NCBI RefSeq assembly: GCF_016592595.1
Contig: NZ_AP012977.1
Coordinates: forward strand, 124,001-188,000
From: Abyssogena phaseoliformis symbiont OG214
GTDB taxonomy: Bacteria > Pseudomonadota > Gammaproteobacteria > PS1 > Pseudothioglobaceae
Direction: 5' to 3'
DNA length: 64,000 nucleotides
Shown here: in pieces, positions 30,130-40,061 of the stretch
How positions within the stretch are numbered: the first letter of the stretch is position 1
Layout of the letters: every line of letters begins with the position of its first letter
Program-made: the position numbers and the translations under genes
The notes under the pieces: generated by a model
What the model saw: the letters and a program-made list of their open reading frames with translations, nothing else
Told to the model about the DNA's origin: nothing
The model's database searches: none

Positions 30130-30241
30130 ATCAGCCATCAGCCATCAGCCATCAGCCATCAGCCATCAGCCATCAGCCATCAGCCATCAGCCATCAGCCA
30201 TCAGCCATCAGCCATCAGCCATCAGCCATCAGCCATCAGCC
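30130..30241 (+). repeat. Tandem array, 16 perfect copies of ATCAGCC
   Basis: 112 bp made of 16 identical 7-bp units with no mismatch. On the plus strand all three frames are free of stops across it, giving a 7-residue periodic text (ISHQPSA); the minus strand has TGA in every frame. It starts right after GGGTCTCTCTCAC and ends 8 bp before the 3' end of the decayed integrase gene. Confidence 0.97.
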
Positions 30242-30248
30242 TTACTCT

Positions 30249-31537
30249 CTACCATAACTTTTTGAAAGTGCTCTGTAAATGTTTGCAAGCCTTGTTGCTT
30301 TTCTGACAGATGTTTGCTATGGTCATAATGCTTAAATCAATGCTTAAATCAATGCTTGTTAATCCATGACCTTGAATTAAATTTCGGGTTTCTCTACTAA
30401 TCATAGCATCTACCATTAAGCGTTTGCATGTTCTACGTAAATCCTTCAATACAAAATGCTCGTGCCCTTCATTGTGCTTAATGTATTTTCTAATAGCTGT
30501 AGAAACGGCATTGACAGTCAATGGTGCTCTGCCTGTATAAGTAAATAGCTAGTTTAAATTTTGTGTGGTTTTTCGCACTTCTTCTAAAATAGCAAGTGCT
30601 ATTTTGGTCAAAGGCACAACATGTTTTTTTAGTCCGATTTTCCTTACAATCTATAAAGAGTAACTGTGCAACGTTGAAAATCATAATCAGACCAGCAACA
30701 AGCCAAAAGTTGTTTAGGGCGCTGATCACCGCAAGCAATAACTAGTTTGATTGCATGGGAAGTTAACAAACCCACATTAGGAATGGCGTCAATATTTTGA
30801 CATAATTTCGTCACCTCGTCATCTGTTAAAGCTCGTTCGTGTACACGCTCATAATCACGCTGTAGTGGAATTTCATCAATCAACAGGGTTGGTTTTTAAA
30901 TCAAAGTGTTTGGTATGCCCATAACGTTGACGAGGGTCATTCTGGCTTCGGAGTACATAGTTAAACGCAGCGCATAAATATGATTTCATGCGATTAACGT
31001 CAGTAGTAATATCTTTGTTTATCATGCAACGAAGCACTTTAACAAAATCTTCAGGTACTACTTTTTTGGCTAACTTTTCTGCCAGTTGAGGAAGGGGTCT
31101 CAATACATATAAATCTAAATGATACTCAACATTATTTGCGCTTGTTTTCTTTTGATTTTTAAGATAAGCAACGTAAACTTACAGCAAGTCTTCAAGTGTG
31201 CCTTGCTTAGCCTTTTCTTCTTGCTGTATTTCAATGTCCTTAATTCGAACTTTTTCTTGTAAGAGACGTTCCTTAAGATTGGGTAAGATACTTTTAGGTT
31301 AGCCAGTTTAATTGCCTTAGCCCTGATTTCTTTGAGGGACAAACCCACACCTTTATAGATATAGCTACCAATTTTGACTCTAATATCTCTGCCTTCCATT
31401 CTATACCTATAATATGCCTCTTTAACACCTCGAGTATTACATTCAAACAAAAGTGCACCAGCTCCTCTAGCACCACCTTTTTCTGAAATTTTACCCCGCT
31501 TCACATTGTTTAATTTTGCACTTGTTATATTTGCCAT
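30249..31537 (-). pseudogene. Phage/island tyrosine integrase (DUF4102 type), multiply frameshifted
   Basis: Site-specific recombinase remnant. The N-terminus (ANITSAKLNNVKRGKISEKGGARGAG, then YYRYRMEGRDIRVKIGSY and LSLKEIRAKA) is the arm-binding domain. The SAM-like domain reads LAEKLAKKVVPEDFVKVLRCMINKDITTDVNRMKSYLCAAFNYV. The catalytic domain keeps the RALTDDEVTKL entry, IKLVIACGDQRPKQLLACCWSDYDF, the R..R-type FVLKDLRRTCKRLMVDAMISRETRNLIQGHG and a damaged tyrosine region. The last part carries a tandem CTTAAATCAATG duplication (near 30,330-30,353) in place of the usual HYD segment. At least five frame changes. Confidence 0.8.
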
Positions 31538-31813
31538 TGCCGCTGCCGCCCTATCAACACTTTGTTAAAATCTAACTATATTCACTCCCTGTTTATACTC
31601 AAAAATAGAATTTTTTAGATTAATTTTCTTAAAAAATCAAAAAAACTCCCCGTATCACTCCCTATGTTTAATAACATAATTCATTCTTTAATGATTTATA
31701 CTTTTCCATTTATCGCTTTTCTCAGTCTTATGTGGTTAGTTTCTATAATTTTTCTAAAATCATAACTCTGTTTAATTTAAAAAAATTATACTATTAATAT
31801 ATGGGTTTTAAAT
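31538..31813. other. Region upstream of the integrase, possible att area
   Basis: About 275 bp without a gene. It contains repeated CACTCCCT words (ATTCACTCCCTGTTT near 31,580 and ATCACTCCCTATGTTT near 31,654) and ACTCCCC between them. Sites next to the N-terminal end of an integrase gene are often attachment or arm sites; this is only a suggestion. Confidence 0.3.
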
Positions 31814-32098
31814 AAAACCCTGACTTTCAGTCACGGTGTAACCTCCAGTTTCACCTTAAACGACGTCGTTTAAGTAGATGCCTCAAAAAAGGGGGGAGTA
31901 ATAGACACCAAAAACTGGACCATAGGTACCCTTACTGAGTTTTCAGGAAGTTCTGGCATACAATGGACTGTTTCAGTCATCCCGCCTTCAGGTGCAAATG
32001 CCATTGATGTTACTGTGGCTCGTCTAAAAATAGAAAAAACAGGGCTGACAGATATCTATGGCAATGATCCTTTTGATATAAACCACTATGGGATATAG
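31814..32098 (+). pseudogene. Fragment of an Ig-like (Big) repeat surface protein
   Basis: The frame reads KTLTFSHGVTSSFTLNDVV, a TAA, VDASKKGGVIDTKNWTIGTLTEFSGSSGIQWTVSVIPPSGANAIDVTVA, and ends TDIYGNDPFDINHYGI. The pattern (SFTLxDV, GTLxxFxGSG..WxVxVxPP, DxxGN) is that of bacterial Ig-like repeats in large adhesins. It has no start, lies on the opposite strand from the secretion locus, and is the tail end of a lost gene. Confidence 0.6.
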
Positions 32099-32177
32099 GT
32101 AGTTTTGAAAAGTAGAGAAACTTAAAATTTGAGTAAATCCTTTTAAGTGTAAAGACTTTCAGAGATTAGAAACAATC

Positions 32178-32196
32178 AAGTTTTAAGTTTGTTTTG
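32178..32196 (+). repeat. Right copy of the 19-bp direct repeat
   Basis: AAGTTTTAAGTTTGTTTTG, identical to 15,698-15,716 and in the same orientation. It lies 80 bp after the Ig-like fragment and 160 bp before the methylase fragment. Together the two copies flank the gpD-portal-F remnant, the type I secretion locus and the integrase. Confidence 0.55.
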
Positions 32197-32355
32197 AAAA
32201 ATAATTGTTAGTTTCAATACTTTTTTTATACAAAAAAGTATCAGTTAATTAATAAATAAATATCTATTAAACATCAATTAATCGCTAATTTTATTACTTT
32301 AGTAGTTGGTAATTATCAATTCTACAAATTTCTTACCTTCTTTTTTTCTACTAGG

Positions 32356-32568
32356 CGTATATTTCAGTTCAGTAGTACTAATATTGAATTCAGAAAATAT
32401 GTCCCTCATTTCTTTGCAACGTCAATTAAAGGCAAGATTATCATCACACTTAATGATTGTGATGAGATGCGCAAGGCATTTAGTAAGTTCAACATCAGGA
32501 CTAAATATACGCTAAGCAGAAAGAACAAGTATAAAAAATCTACAGAACTGATTATTTGTAATTTTTAA
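32356..32568 (+). pseudogene. C-terminal fragment of a Dam-like adenine methyltransferase
   Basis: The frame reads RIFQFSSTNIEFRKYVPHFF, then KGKIIITLNDCDEMRKAFSKFN and KYTLSRKNKYKKSTELIICNF before TAA. This matches the end of D12-class N6-adenine methyltransferases (NDxxEMRxxF, then ELIIxNF). No N-terminus or DPPY remains. It is shorter than and different from the methylase remnant at 54,645, so the two come from separate phage genes. The 250 bp before it (32,099-32,355) carry only AT-rich sequence and the direct repeat. Confidence 0.6.
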
Positions 32569-32662
32569 CGCATAAAATGCAAGATAGTTTATTTTTTGTA
32601 AACTTCAAATAATATTATTTATCTTGCGTGCGTATATTAGTAAATACTTTAATTAATTTTTT

Positions 32663-33451
32663 TTATTGACTTTCAAGTGCGATATTACCAATATTAGTTG
32701 TTTTTTTCCACGCATGTCCATAAATTACTTCGTAAGTGGCTGGTAATTTTCCATTATTTTTGTAAGATTCATACATTTTAATCATCAGTTGAAACTTGTT
32801 TTTACCAGTTAGGGATTTTGAGCCTTTAGTGACTGTTTGGGCGCCAATGGCTTTAAGATCGCGCAATAAATCAATGACTGTTTGATAAGTGAGCGTCAAA
32901 GTTTCCATTTCCATCACAGGATTTTGAAATCCGTTTTGTAACATTTGATCACCAATGTCGTGCATGTCAATAAAAGTATTAACATGTGTTTTATCATCCA
33001 CAATTGACCAACTTTTTTTTAACTCTTTAAGTGTGTCTGGACCAAAAGTAGAGAACAAAAATAACCCATTGTTTTTAAGCACGCGAAAACATTCTGAAAA
33101 CAAAATGTTAAGGTCTGGACACCACTGCATCATCAAGTTAGAAGTGATCATATCAATACTATTATCTAGTAGTGGCAAATGATTAGCATTAGCACAAATC
33201 TTGCTGCTAGATGGGTTGTGTTTTAAGGGCTGCTGGGCAAAGTCTAGACAAATAATTTTTGAGTCTGAAAAGCGCTTAGTTAGTTGCTGGCTAAGTAAAC
33301 CGGTGCCAGCACCAAGATCAAGAATGATGTCAGCTTTGGATGAAATGGCATTAAGTTTTTGATCCAACCTAACAGCAATTTCTTTTTGTAAAAATGCATG
33401 ATTATTATAATTATTTGAGGCTTTATTAAAGGCAAATCTTACCTGAGACAT
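32663..33451 (-). CDS. bioC: Malonyl-ACP O-methyltransferase BioC
   Basis: SAM-dependent methyltransferase that masks malonyl-ACP to start pimelate synthesis for biotin. 262 residues with the opening FNKASNNYNNHAFLQKEIAVRL typical of BioC, motif I ILDLGAGTGLL, LDFAQQPL, and ITSNLMMQWCPDLNILFSECFRVLKNNGLFLFSTFGPDTLKEL. The TFGPDTLxEL segment is diagnostic. The start overlaps the znuA stop by 13 bp. No other biotin genes are in view. Confidence 0.95.
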   Translation of the reverse strand: MSQVRFAFNKASNNYNNHAFLQKEIAVRLDQKLNAISSKADIILDLGAGTGLLSQQLTKRFSDSKIICLDFAQQPLKHNPSSSKICANANHLPLLDNSIDMITSNLMMQWCPDLNILFSECFRVLKNNGLFLFSTFGPDTLKELKKSWSIVDDKTHVNTFIDMHDIGDQMLQNGFQNPVMEMETLTLTYQTVIDLLRDLKAIGAQTVTKGSKSLTGKNKFQLMIKMYESYKNNGKLPATYEVIYGHAWKKTTNIGNIALESQ

Positions 33452-34335
33452 TGGACAATTTTATTGGTGATATTATGCATTAGTTTAAAATAATGGCTAG
33501 ATCCTTGCTGAATATTAAAACCTATAATGTCAATGTTTGCTGAATTTATATTTAGACCTTTGATTAATGAATTAGTGCGTTTTTTTGGTACTTCTATGGT
33601 GGTGAGTAAACACTTTGTTTGTGTATTTCTCATTATCTTTTTAGACTCAAGCATTTTAAATATACTCAACCTTTCACCGTGGTAACTCATAATATTGATT
33701 GATTTATTTAAATGATTGGCATTGGTAAAATAATCAAAAGTATTGGAGTAACTTGCAAGTACTTTAGGTTTATAGACTGATAATTTTTGATTAATATCTT
33801 GTTTGAGTTTGTCTAAATTTTTGTTAAGTTTGTCTAAATTAGTTGTGTAATTCGATTGGTTATCAGGATCAATTTTAATCAATCTTTCAATTAATTTTTT
33901 TGCAAATATTTGCATATTATTTACATCTAGCCAAAGGTGATAATTGACCTTCTCCTGATGTTCGTCATGCTCATGTTCTTTACGCTCTTCATTATGTTCC
34001 TCATTGCGAATAAGATGAATATTTTTTACATTGCCAATAATTAGTTTTTTGTTAGCATCAAGATTAGCCAATACTTTTTTAAGTCGGCCTTCAAAAGTAG
34101 GGTGAATAAAAATAGCTAAGTCCGCATGATTCAATAAAGATAATTGGGAGGGTTTGAGATGAGTGTGATGCGCTGACTGATTGGTCTTCAGTAATAATTT
34201 TGGCTCTGTTATTCCTTGAGTTAGGTTGCTAACAATAGAGTGAATGGGCTTAATACTAACTACAATATTTAGTGCCGCAAAGATATTTGCAGAAAGTAAC
34301 AGCGTTATTATTGTTAAGGGTGAACGAAAAATCAT
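33439..34335 (-). CDS. znuA: Zinc ABC transporter substrate-binding protein ZnuA
   Basis: Periplasmic metal receptor of the cluster A-I/TroA group. Signal peptide (FRSPLTIITLLLSANIFA), then SIKPIHSIVSNLTQG with the first His ligand, TNQSAHHTHLKPSQ, and an acidic His-rich loop (EHNEERKEHEHDEHQEK, about 114-130) typical of zinc rather than manganese receptors. NYHLWLDVNNM and SYHGERL follow. 298 residues, full length. The partner znuB/znuC genes are not adjacent, which is unusual. Confidence 0.9.
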   Translation of the reverse strand: MIFRSPLTIITLLLSANIFAALNIVVSIKPIHSIVSNLTQGITEPKLLLKTNQSAHHTHLKPSQLSLLNHADLAIFIHPTFEGRLKKVLANLDANKKLIIGNVKNIHLIRNEEHNEERKEHEHDEHQEKVNYHLWLDVNNMQIFAKKLIERLIKIDPDNQSNYTTNLDKLNKNLDKLKQDINQKLSVYKPKVLASYSNTFDYFTNANHLNKSINIMSYHGERLSIFKMLESKKIMRNTQTKCLLTTIEVPKKRTNSLIKGLNINSANIDIIGFNIQQGSSHYFKLMHNITNKIVQCLR

Positions 34336-34374
34336 AATATTTTTTTCTAAAAAAGAATAATTATACTACTCAAT

Positions 34375-35331
34375 TTATTTTTGACAAATAAAAATTGCAC
34401 GCTTAGGCGCTGGCAACCCTTCGATGGTTAAGTCGCTATTGTTTGGGTCAAGAAAGTCTTTAAGAGATTGTGTGTTATTGCCAATCCAATAGGTTGCTCG
34501 TTGTTCTTTTGATGTGGTTTTTGTAATGTTCAACAACTTAATGTTTTTAAATTCTGCATCTTCAAGCCAAGTGCGCAGTTTATTTTCTGATGGTAAGCAG
34601 TAAACGTTTCGCATTTTAGCATAACGTCCTTTTGGAATGATTTTTTCAACTTTTTCCAAATCAATAATGAGCGTTTCTAAGATGAGCTCTCCACCTAGTC
34701 TCATAACATCTTTTAGTTGTTTTAAATGCAACCTATGATCTTTTTGGTGATATAAAACACCCATTGAAAATACCGTATCAAACAAAGGTTTTTGGGGTAT
34801 TTCTTCTAGGCGTAATGGTAGTACAAACGCATTTGGTGGATTGTTAATTAAGGTGTGAATGGCTTGAAATTGATAATTAAATAATAAGAATGGCTCAATG
34901 CCTAGTGCAATTTTAGCATTTGACATGGCCATGAGATAAGTAAAGTATCCATTGCCAGAACCAACATCAAGCACAACCTTATCTTTGAGTGGCTTGATAT
35001 GAGGAATGATTCTATGCCATTTCATATCACCACGCCATTCGCTATCAAGTTGCAAATCGCCAATTTGATAAGGCCCTTTGCGCCAGGGTATAAGCTGTTT
35101 TAAAGATTTTTCCAAAGTGGGATTATTAATACGGTGAGCGCTAATGTTCAAATAAGGCGTTATAAAATCAAGACTGCCAGTATTTTGAGTTTTAATTTGT
35201 TCAATGGCTTGTTCCCATTTTGGTATATTGCCGTTATTTGCATTAAATGCACGGGTTGATAAGTTGATAAGTTGTGTGCATATCAAATCTAATTGTGTTG
35301 ATGTGGCACATTTATAAAAATCACTAAGCAT
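34375..35331 (-). CDS. cmoB: tRNA U34 carboxymethyltransferase CmoB
   Basis: Transfers carboxymethyl from carboxy-SAM to 5-hydroxyuridine at wobble U34 of tRNAs. 318 residues: LIPWRKGPYQIGDLQLDSEWRGDMKWHRIIPHI is the CmoB signature, followed by VVLDVGSGNGYFTYLM (SAM motif I) and FDTVFSMGVLYHQKDHRLHLKQLKDVMRLGGELILETLII. The end matches the family (GLPAPKRAIFI). cmoA is not present nearby. Confidence 0.96.
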   Translation of the reverse strand: MLSDFYKCATSTQLDLICTQLINLSTRAFNANNGNIPKWEQAIEQIKTQNTGSLDFITPYLNISAHRINNPTLEKSLKQLIPWRKGPYQIGDLQLDSEWRGDMKWHRIIPHIKPLKDKVVLDVGSGNGYFTYLMAMSNAKIALGIEPFLLFNYQFQAIHTLINNPPNAFVLPLRLEEIPQKPLFDTVFSMGVLYHQKDHRLHLKQLKDVMRLGGELILETLIIDLEKVEKIIPKGRYAKMRNVYCLPSENKLRTWLEDAEFKNIKLLNITKTTSKEQRATYWIGNNTQSLKDFLDPNNSDLTIEGLPAPKRAIFICQK

Positions 35332-35431
35332 AAATTTATGTAAAGATGGCTATCCTATAATAAGTAGTATAAAATATAGAATCAAAAGGGGGAATAAGTC
35401 AACTTTTTTTGAATAATTTGGAGATATAAAA

Positions 35432-35818
35432 ATGATAAATAAAACACTGAGTCTTGTCATAACGTTTGCATTAGTAGGCAGTGTAATGGCTGGTGGAGAC
35501 GATCGTGATATGGGACCTGTTGAGCCAATTTTTGATAAAGTTGTGGTGAAGGGTGAGCATAATATTGTCACAATGACACTAACTGACACCTCTAAGGCGG
35601 TGATTGGCCAGACTACAACCGGTATTCCAGTGACAATAGCAGCACATGAGGCTTGTAAAGATAGACTTGATTTATCTAATATCAACATAGAAAGATTCAA
35701 ACAAGCATTTGCGAGTGGGTTTTTGTATAATACAGGTCCGCTTGATGAAATGGGTACATTGTTCTCACCAAAGAGATGGGAAGATTATTCCACCTGTGTA
35801 GAAAATCATCAAGATTAG
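35432..35818 (+). CDS. Small exported protein of unknown function
   Basis: 128 residues with a clear signal peptide (MINKTLSLVITFALVGSVMAGG) and a mature part DDRDMGPVEPIFDKVVVKGEHNIVTMTLTDTSKAV. It has two Cys (EACKDR, STCVEN) that could form a disulfide. GGAGATAT precedes the ATG. It is monocistronic and followed by a strong bidirectional terminator. I do not recognise the family. Confidence 0.8.
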   Translation: MINKTLSLVITFALVGSVMAGGDDRDMGPVEPIFDKVVVKGEHNIVTMTLTDTSKAVIGQTTTGIPVTIAAHEACKDRLDLSNINIERFKQAFASGFLYNTGPLDEMGTLFSPKRWEDYSTCVENHQD

Positions 35819-35829
35819 CACTTATTAAG

Positions 35830-35867
35830 TCAATAAAAAGCCCGTTTTATATCGGGCTTTTTATTGA
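35830..35867. terminator. Bidirectional rho-independent terminator
   Basis: 15-bp perfect arms (TCAATAAAAAGCCCG and its complement) around an 8-base loop. The core AAAAAGCCCG...CGGGCTTTTT gives a U-tract on both strands. It lies between the convergent 35,432 gene and frr. Confidence 0.93.
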
Positions 35868-35887
35868 CTAGCTGTTTAAAACCTAGA

Positions 35888-36445
35888 TTAAATTTCTAAT
35901 AGAGCATTTTCTTTTTCATCAAGTTTGGTTTCTATTTCTTTAATATGCGCATCAGTAATTTTTTGAATATCATCCTCTGCTTTTCTAGCCTCATCCTCTG
36001 AAATTTCCTTTTCTTTTAACAGTTCTTTAAAATCAGAATTGGCGTCTCGGCGAATATTGCGGATGGCAACCTTAGCTTGCTCTGCTTCATCTTTGACGAC
36101 TTTTACCAACTCACCTCGGCGCTCTTGGGTAAGTGGCGGTAAAGGAATACGCATGACTTGTCCCATAGTTTGTGGGTTAAGCCCTAAATCTGATGTCATA
36201 ATGGCTTTTTCAATCACAGCAACCATGTCCTTTTCCCATGGAGACACTTTAAGCGTACGTGAATCCTCTGCACTGATATTGGCTACTTGGGACAGTGGTA
36301 CCATAGAGCCATAATAATCCACATGAATTTGCTCAAGTAGTGATGGGTGTGCGCGACCTGCTCTAATTTTACTAAAAGCACTTTCAAGTGAGGTGACACT
36401 TTTATTCATTCTGCTTTGTGCGTCTTGTTGTATTTCATTTAACAT
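35888..36445 (-). CDS. frr: Ribosome recycling factor
   Basis: Splits post-termination ribosomes with EF-G. 185 residues, normal length, with [52 protein letters not shown] and [36 protein letters not shown], the family's conserved blocks. It lies 3 bp downstream of pyrH, so the two are one operon; the usual rpsB-tsf are not directly upstream here. Confidence 0.97.
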   Translation of the reverse strand: MLNEIQQDAQSRMNKSVTSLESAFSKIRAGRAHPSLLEQIHVDYYGSMVPLSQVANISAEDSRTLKVSPWEKDMVAVIEKAIMTSDLGLNPQTMGQVMRIPLPPLTQERRGELVKVVKDEAEQAKVAIRNIRRDANSDFKELLKEKEISEDEARKAEDDIQKITDAHIKEIETKLDEKENALLEI

Positions 36446-36448
36446 AAT

Positions 36449-37162
36449 TTATTTCCTTATGATGGTGCCCAAAGGCTCACCTTTTAAAATATCTGATAAT
36501 GTGTTGGTGTTTTCTAGCATACTGAATGCACAAATTTCTAAATCATGTTCACGACATAGTGCAAATGCAGATATATCCATAATTTGAAGATTTTTCTCAA
36601 TTGCTTCATCAAAACTTAATGAATCATAGCGTTTTGCATTAGGATTTTTGATAGGGTCGCTAGTATAAACGCCATCTACTTTGGTGGCTTTAAATACAAT
36701 ATCTGCATCAATTTCAATAGCGCGTAATGCTGCGCCAGTGTCAGTGGTAAAACATGGGCTGCCTGTGCCTGCACAAAAAATGACGACCTTGCCCTTGTTT
36801 AAAGCTTGTTTAGCACGCACGTGGTTAATCGAATCACATACACCACCACCAATTGGAAAACCAGACATGACCAGCGCATCAACCTTATTTTTTTGACAAG
36901 CATCTGCAATAGCGAGTGCATTCATAACTGTTGCTAACATACCCATATGGTCACCAGTAATACGATTCATGCCAGCTTGTGCGAGTGCTGCACCTCTAAA
37001 AATATTACCGCCACCAACAACAATTGCTATTTCAACATTTTGACTAAGTACTGATTTGATAATATCAACCACTTTGTTTAATGTTGCTGGGTCAATTGTA
37101 TTTTCAGTGCTGGCTAAGGCCTCACCACTGAGTTTTAATAAGATGCGTTTGTATTTACTCAT
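36449..37162 (-). CDS. pyrH: UMP kinase
   Basis: Hexameric bacterial UMP kinase of the amino-acid-kinase fold. 237 residues with RILLKLSGEAL, IAIVVGGGNIFRG, GDHMGMLATVMNALAIADA, FCAGTGSPCFTTDTGAALRAIEIDADIVFKATKVDGVY and SDPIKNPNAKRYD. Divergent from uvrA; the two starts are about 80 bp apart and share the promoter region. Confidence 0.97.
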   Translation of the reverse strand: MSKYKRILLKLSGEALASTENTIDPATLNKVVDIIKSVLSQNVEIAIVVGGGNIFRGAALAQAGMNRITGDHMGMLATVMNALAIADACQKNKVDALVMSGFPIGGGVCDSINHVRAKQALNKGKVVIFCAGTGSPCFTTDTGAALRAIEIDADIVFKATKVDGVYTSDPIKNPNAKRYDSLSFDEAIEKNLQIMDISAFALCREHDLEICAFSMLENTNTLSDILKGEPLGTIIRK

Positions 37163-37244
37163 TAACGTGCGCTAAAGTCATAATATTGGGGTGATTTTAC
37201 CTGTCTTGGTGGTTATAATTAATCCTTTGTCCGACATATTTTAT

Positions 37245-40061
37245 ATGGATCAAATTAGTATTCGTGGTGCCAGAGTCCACAATTTAAAAAATATCGATAT
37301 TGACATCCCTAGAAACAAGTTAGTTGTGATTACTGGCTTGTCTGGTTCAGGTAAATCTTCACTGGCTTTTGATACCATTTATGCAGAAGGGCAACGTCGC
37401 TATGTAGAATCTTTATCGGCTTATGCACGCCAATTTTTATCACTCATGGAAAAACCTGATGTTGATCATATTGAAGGATTGTCTCCAGCCATCTCTATTG
37501 AGCAAAAAGCCACCTCGCATAATCCGCGCTCAACGGTCGGTACGATTACAGAAATTTATGATTATTTAAGGTTGTTGTTTGCTCGTGCAGGCATTCCTAA
37601 GTGTCCAGAACATCAAATTAATCTTGAATCTCAAACCATTTCTCAAATGGTGGATAGTATTGTCAAATTACCAATGGGTGAAAAAATCATGTTGCTAGCA
37701 CCCATTGTGCAAAATCGCAAAGGTAGCCATACAAAACTATTGGAAGAATTAAATCACCAAGGTTTTTTAAGGGCTAGAGTTGATGGTGTGGTTGTGTATA
37801 TAGATGAAATGGAAGCACTTAATGGTAAGGTTAACCACAGTATTGAAATTATCATTGATCGTTTAAAAATACGAGAAGACATGGCTTCGCGTTTGTCTGA
37901 ATCGTTAGAAACTGCACTTAATCTAAGTGCAGGTTTGGTGCGAGTTGCATCTATGGAAGATGAGCCGTCTTGGCAAGACGAGGTGTTTTCTGCTAAATTT
38001 TCTTGTGTTGAGTGTGGCTACTCATTGAGTGAATTGGAGCCTAGACTTTTCTCATTTAACAATCCAGTTGGTGCTTGTCAAACTTGTGATGGATTAGGTG
38101 TAAAAGATACATTTGATGAGCAGAAAGTCGTGGCCAATCCTAGCATGAGTTTGGCAGATGGTGCTGTTTATGGCTGGGGGCGCTCAAATGCTTATTTTTA
38201 TCAAATGCTAATGTTGGTAGGCAAGTATTACGGTTTTAGTATTGAAACCCCTTATGAACAATTAAGTGATAAGCACAAAAAAATTGTCCTTTATGGGAGT
38301 GGTGTAGATGATATTGATTTTTCCAAAATAAAAGGGCGTAAAGGCTGGTCTAATAAGGCTAAGCCATTTGAAGGCATTATTCCAAGAATGATGCGACGTT
38401 ATGAAGAAAGTGAGATTCGTAATGTTAGAGAAGAGCTTTCTCGTTATGTAGTGAGTAAGGATTGCGGACAATGCCATGGCGATAGGTTGAATGAATCGGC
38501 TAGAAATGTATTTATTGATGGGCAAAGCTTATCAAACATCACCAAACTTTCTATTGCTGATATTTATGATTTTTTCAAAGAGTTGAAGTTGAAAGGCGCT
38601 CGTGGTCAAATTGCGGATAAGATTTTAAAAGAAATTGTTCAGCGTTTGGCATTTTTAATTAACGTAGGTTTGGAATATTTAAGTCTTGACCGTAGAGCAA
38701 ATAGTTTGTCAGGTGGTGAAGCGCAGCGCATTCGCTTGGCCAGCCAGATTGGTGCAGGACTAATGGGCGTGCTGTATGTGCTTGATGAGCCATCAATTGG
38801 TTTGCACCAAAGAGACAATCAAAAGTTATTAAATACACTGACCTATTTGCGTGATATTGGCAATACAGTGATTGTGGTAGAGCACGACGAAGAGGCGATT
38901 AAACAAGCCGATTACGTGATTGATATTGGCCCTGGTGCTGGTATTCATGGCGGTGAAATTGTTGCAATGGGTAGCCCTAAAGACATTGAAAACAACCTTA
39001 AGTCTTTAACGGGTGATTATTTAAGTGGCCGTCAAAGTATTGAAGTGCCTGCTAAACGTAAAAGTGCCAGTCAGTGGTTGCACATTAAAGGTGCTAGGGG
39101 TAATAATCTTAACAAGGTTGACTTATCTATCCCTGTGGGTGTATTAACTTGTGTGACAGGTGTATCTGGCTCTGGAAAATCAACCTTAATTAACGACACC
39201 TTGTATGCTTTAGCGGCTAGAGAACTTAATCGTGCACAGACAACGCCTGCTGAGTATGAATCAGTTGAAGGTTTGGATTATTTTGATAAGATTGTCAATA
39301 TTGACCAAAGCCCAATTGGACGTACGCCACGCTCTAATCCAGCCACTTATACGGGTGTGTTTTTATTAGTACGTGATTTATTTTCACAAACTTTAGAGGC
39401 AAGAACACGTGGTTATAAAGCAGGGCGTTTTAGTTTTAATGTTAAAGGTGGTAGATGTGAAGCATGCAAGGGTGATGGGCTAATTAAGGTAGAAATGCAT
39501 TTTTTGCCAGATGTTTATGTGTCATGTGACGTGTGCCAAGGCCAACGTTACAATCAACAAACTTTAGAAATACTTTACAAGGGAAAGAGTATTGCACAAG
39601 TGCTTGATATGACTGTAGAACAGGCTTGTGAATTTTTTCAACCCATGCCCAAGATTAAACAAAAATTACAAACTTTAATGGATGTTGGACTTTCTTATAT
39701 TACGCTTGGACAAAATGCAACCACCTTATCTGGTGGTGAGGCACAACGCATTAAATTAGCAAAAGAGTTGTCAAAAATGGATACTGGACAAACGCTCTAC
39801 ATTCTTGACGAACCAACAACAGGCTTGCATTTTCATGATATTAAACTCTTGTTGTTAGTTATTAATAGGTTGCGTGAGCGCAACAATACCATTGTGATTA
39901 TTGAGCACAACCTTGATGTTATTAAAACTGCAGATTGGATTGTTGATTTAGGCCCTGAAGGGGGTAATAAGGGTGGACAAATTATTGCGTTTGGTACGCC
40001 AGAAGAGGTGGCAAAAGTTAAAGGCTCGTATACGGGTCAATATTTAAAAGCTTACTTGTAG
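37245..40061 (+). CDS. uvrA: Excinuclease ABC subunit A
   Basis: Damage-recognition ATPase of nucleotide excision repair. The start at ATG 37,245 ([16 protein letters not shown]) gives 938 residues, the usual length; an upstream frame extension from 37,191 is unlikely. Walker A sites GLSGSGKSS and GVSGSGKST, two signature motifs (LSGGEAQRI, both copies) and two zinc modules (CVECG...CQTCDG and CEACKGDG...CDVCQG) are complete. A fully open gene of this size argues that the local sequence is reliable. Confidence 0.97.
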   Translation: MDQISIRGARVHNLKNIDIDIPRNKLVVITGLSGSGKSSLAFDTIYAEGQRRYVESLSAYARQFLSLMEKPDVDHIEGLSPAISIEQKATSHNPRSTVGTITEIYDYLRLLFARAGIPKCPEHQINLESQTISQMVDSIVKLPMGEKIMLLAPIVQNRKGSHTKLLEELNHQGFLRARVDGVVVYIDEMEALNGKVNHSIEIIIDRLKIREDMASRLSESLETALNLSAGLVRVASMEDEPSWQDEVFSAKFSCVECGYSLSELEPRLFSFNNPVGACQTCDGLGVKDTFDEQKVVANPSMSLADGAVYGWGRSNAYFYQMLMLVGKYYGFSIETPYEQLSDKHKKIVLYGSGVDDIDFSKIKGRKGWSNKAKPFEGIIPRMMRRYEESEIRNVREELSRYVVSKDCGQCHGDRLNESARNVFIDGQSLSNITKLSIADIYDFFKELKLKGARGQIADKILKEIVQRLAFLINVGLEYLSLDRRANSLSGGEAQRIRLASQIGAGLMGVLYVLDEPSIGLHQRDNQKLLNTLTYLRDIGNTVIVVEHDEEAIKQADYVIDIGPGAGIHGGEIVAMGSPKDIENNLKSLTGDYLSGRQSIEVPAKRKSASQWLHIKGARGNNLNKVDLSIPVGVLTCVTGVSGSGKSTLINDTLYALAARELNRAQTTPAEYESVEGLDYFDKIVNIDQSPIGRTPRSNPATYTGVFLLVRDLFSQTLEARTRGYKAGRFSFNVKGGRCEACKGDGLIKVEMHFLPDVYVSCDVCQGQRYNQQTLEILYKGKSIAQVLDMTVEQACEFFQPMPKIKQKLQTLMDVGLSYITLGQNATTLSGGEAQRIKLAKELSKMDTGQTLYILDEPTTGLHFHDIKLLLLVINRLRERNNTIVIIEHNLDVIKTADWIVDLGPEGGNKGGQIIAFGTPEEVAKVKGSYTGQYLKAYL

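Noticed and set aside
30130-30241. CRISPR array
   Set aside because: The units are contiguous with no spacers, and no cas gene is in the window.
30115-30306. A 63-codon plus-strand ORF made mostly of the ISHQPSA repeat
   Set aside because: It is a by-product of the 7-bp array, which is open in all plus frames; there is no credible start context or homology.
11299-31537. Poor sequence quality as the cause of all frameshifts
   Set aside because: Very long core genes (uvrA 938 codons, ccmF 634, ABC exporter 696) are uninterrupted, and lesions cluster in accessory genes and include nonsense changes and duplications. Some homopolymer shifts may still be errors.
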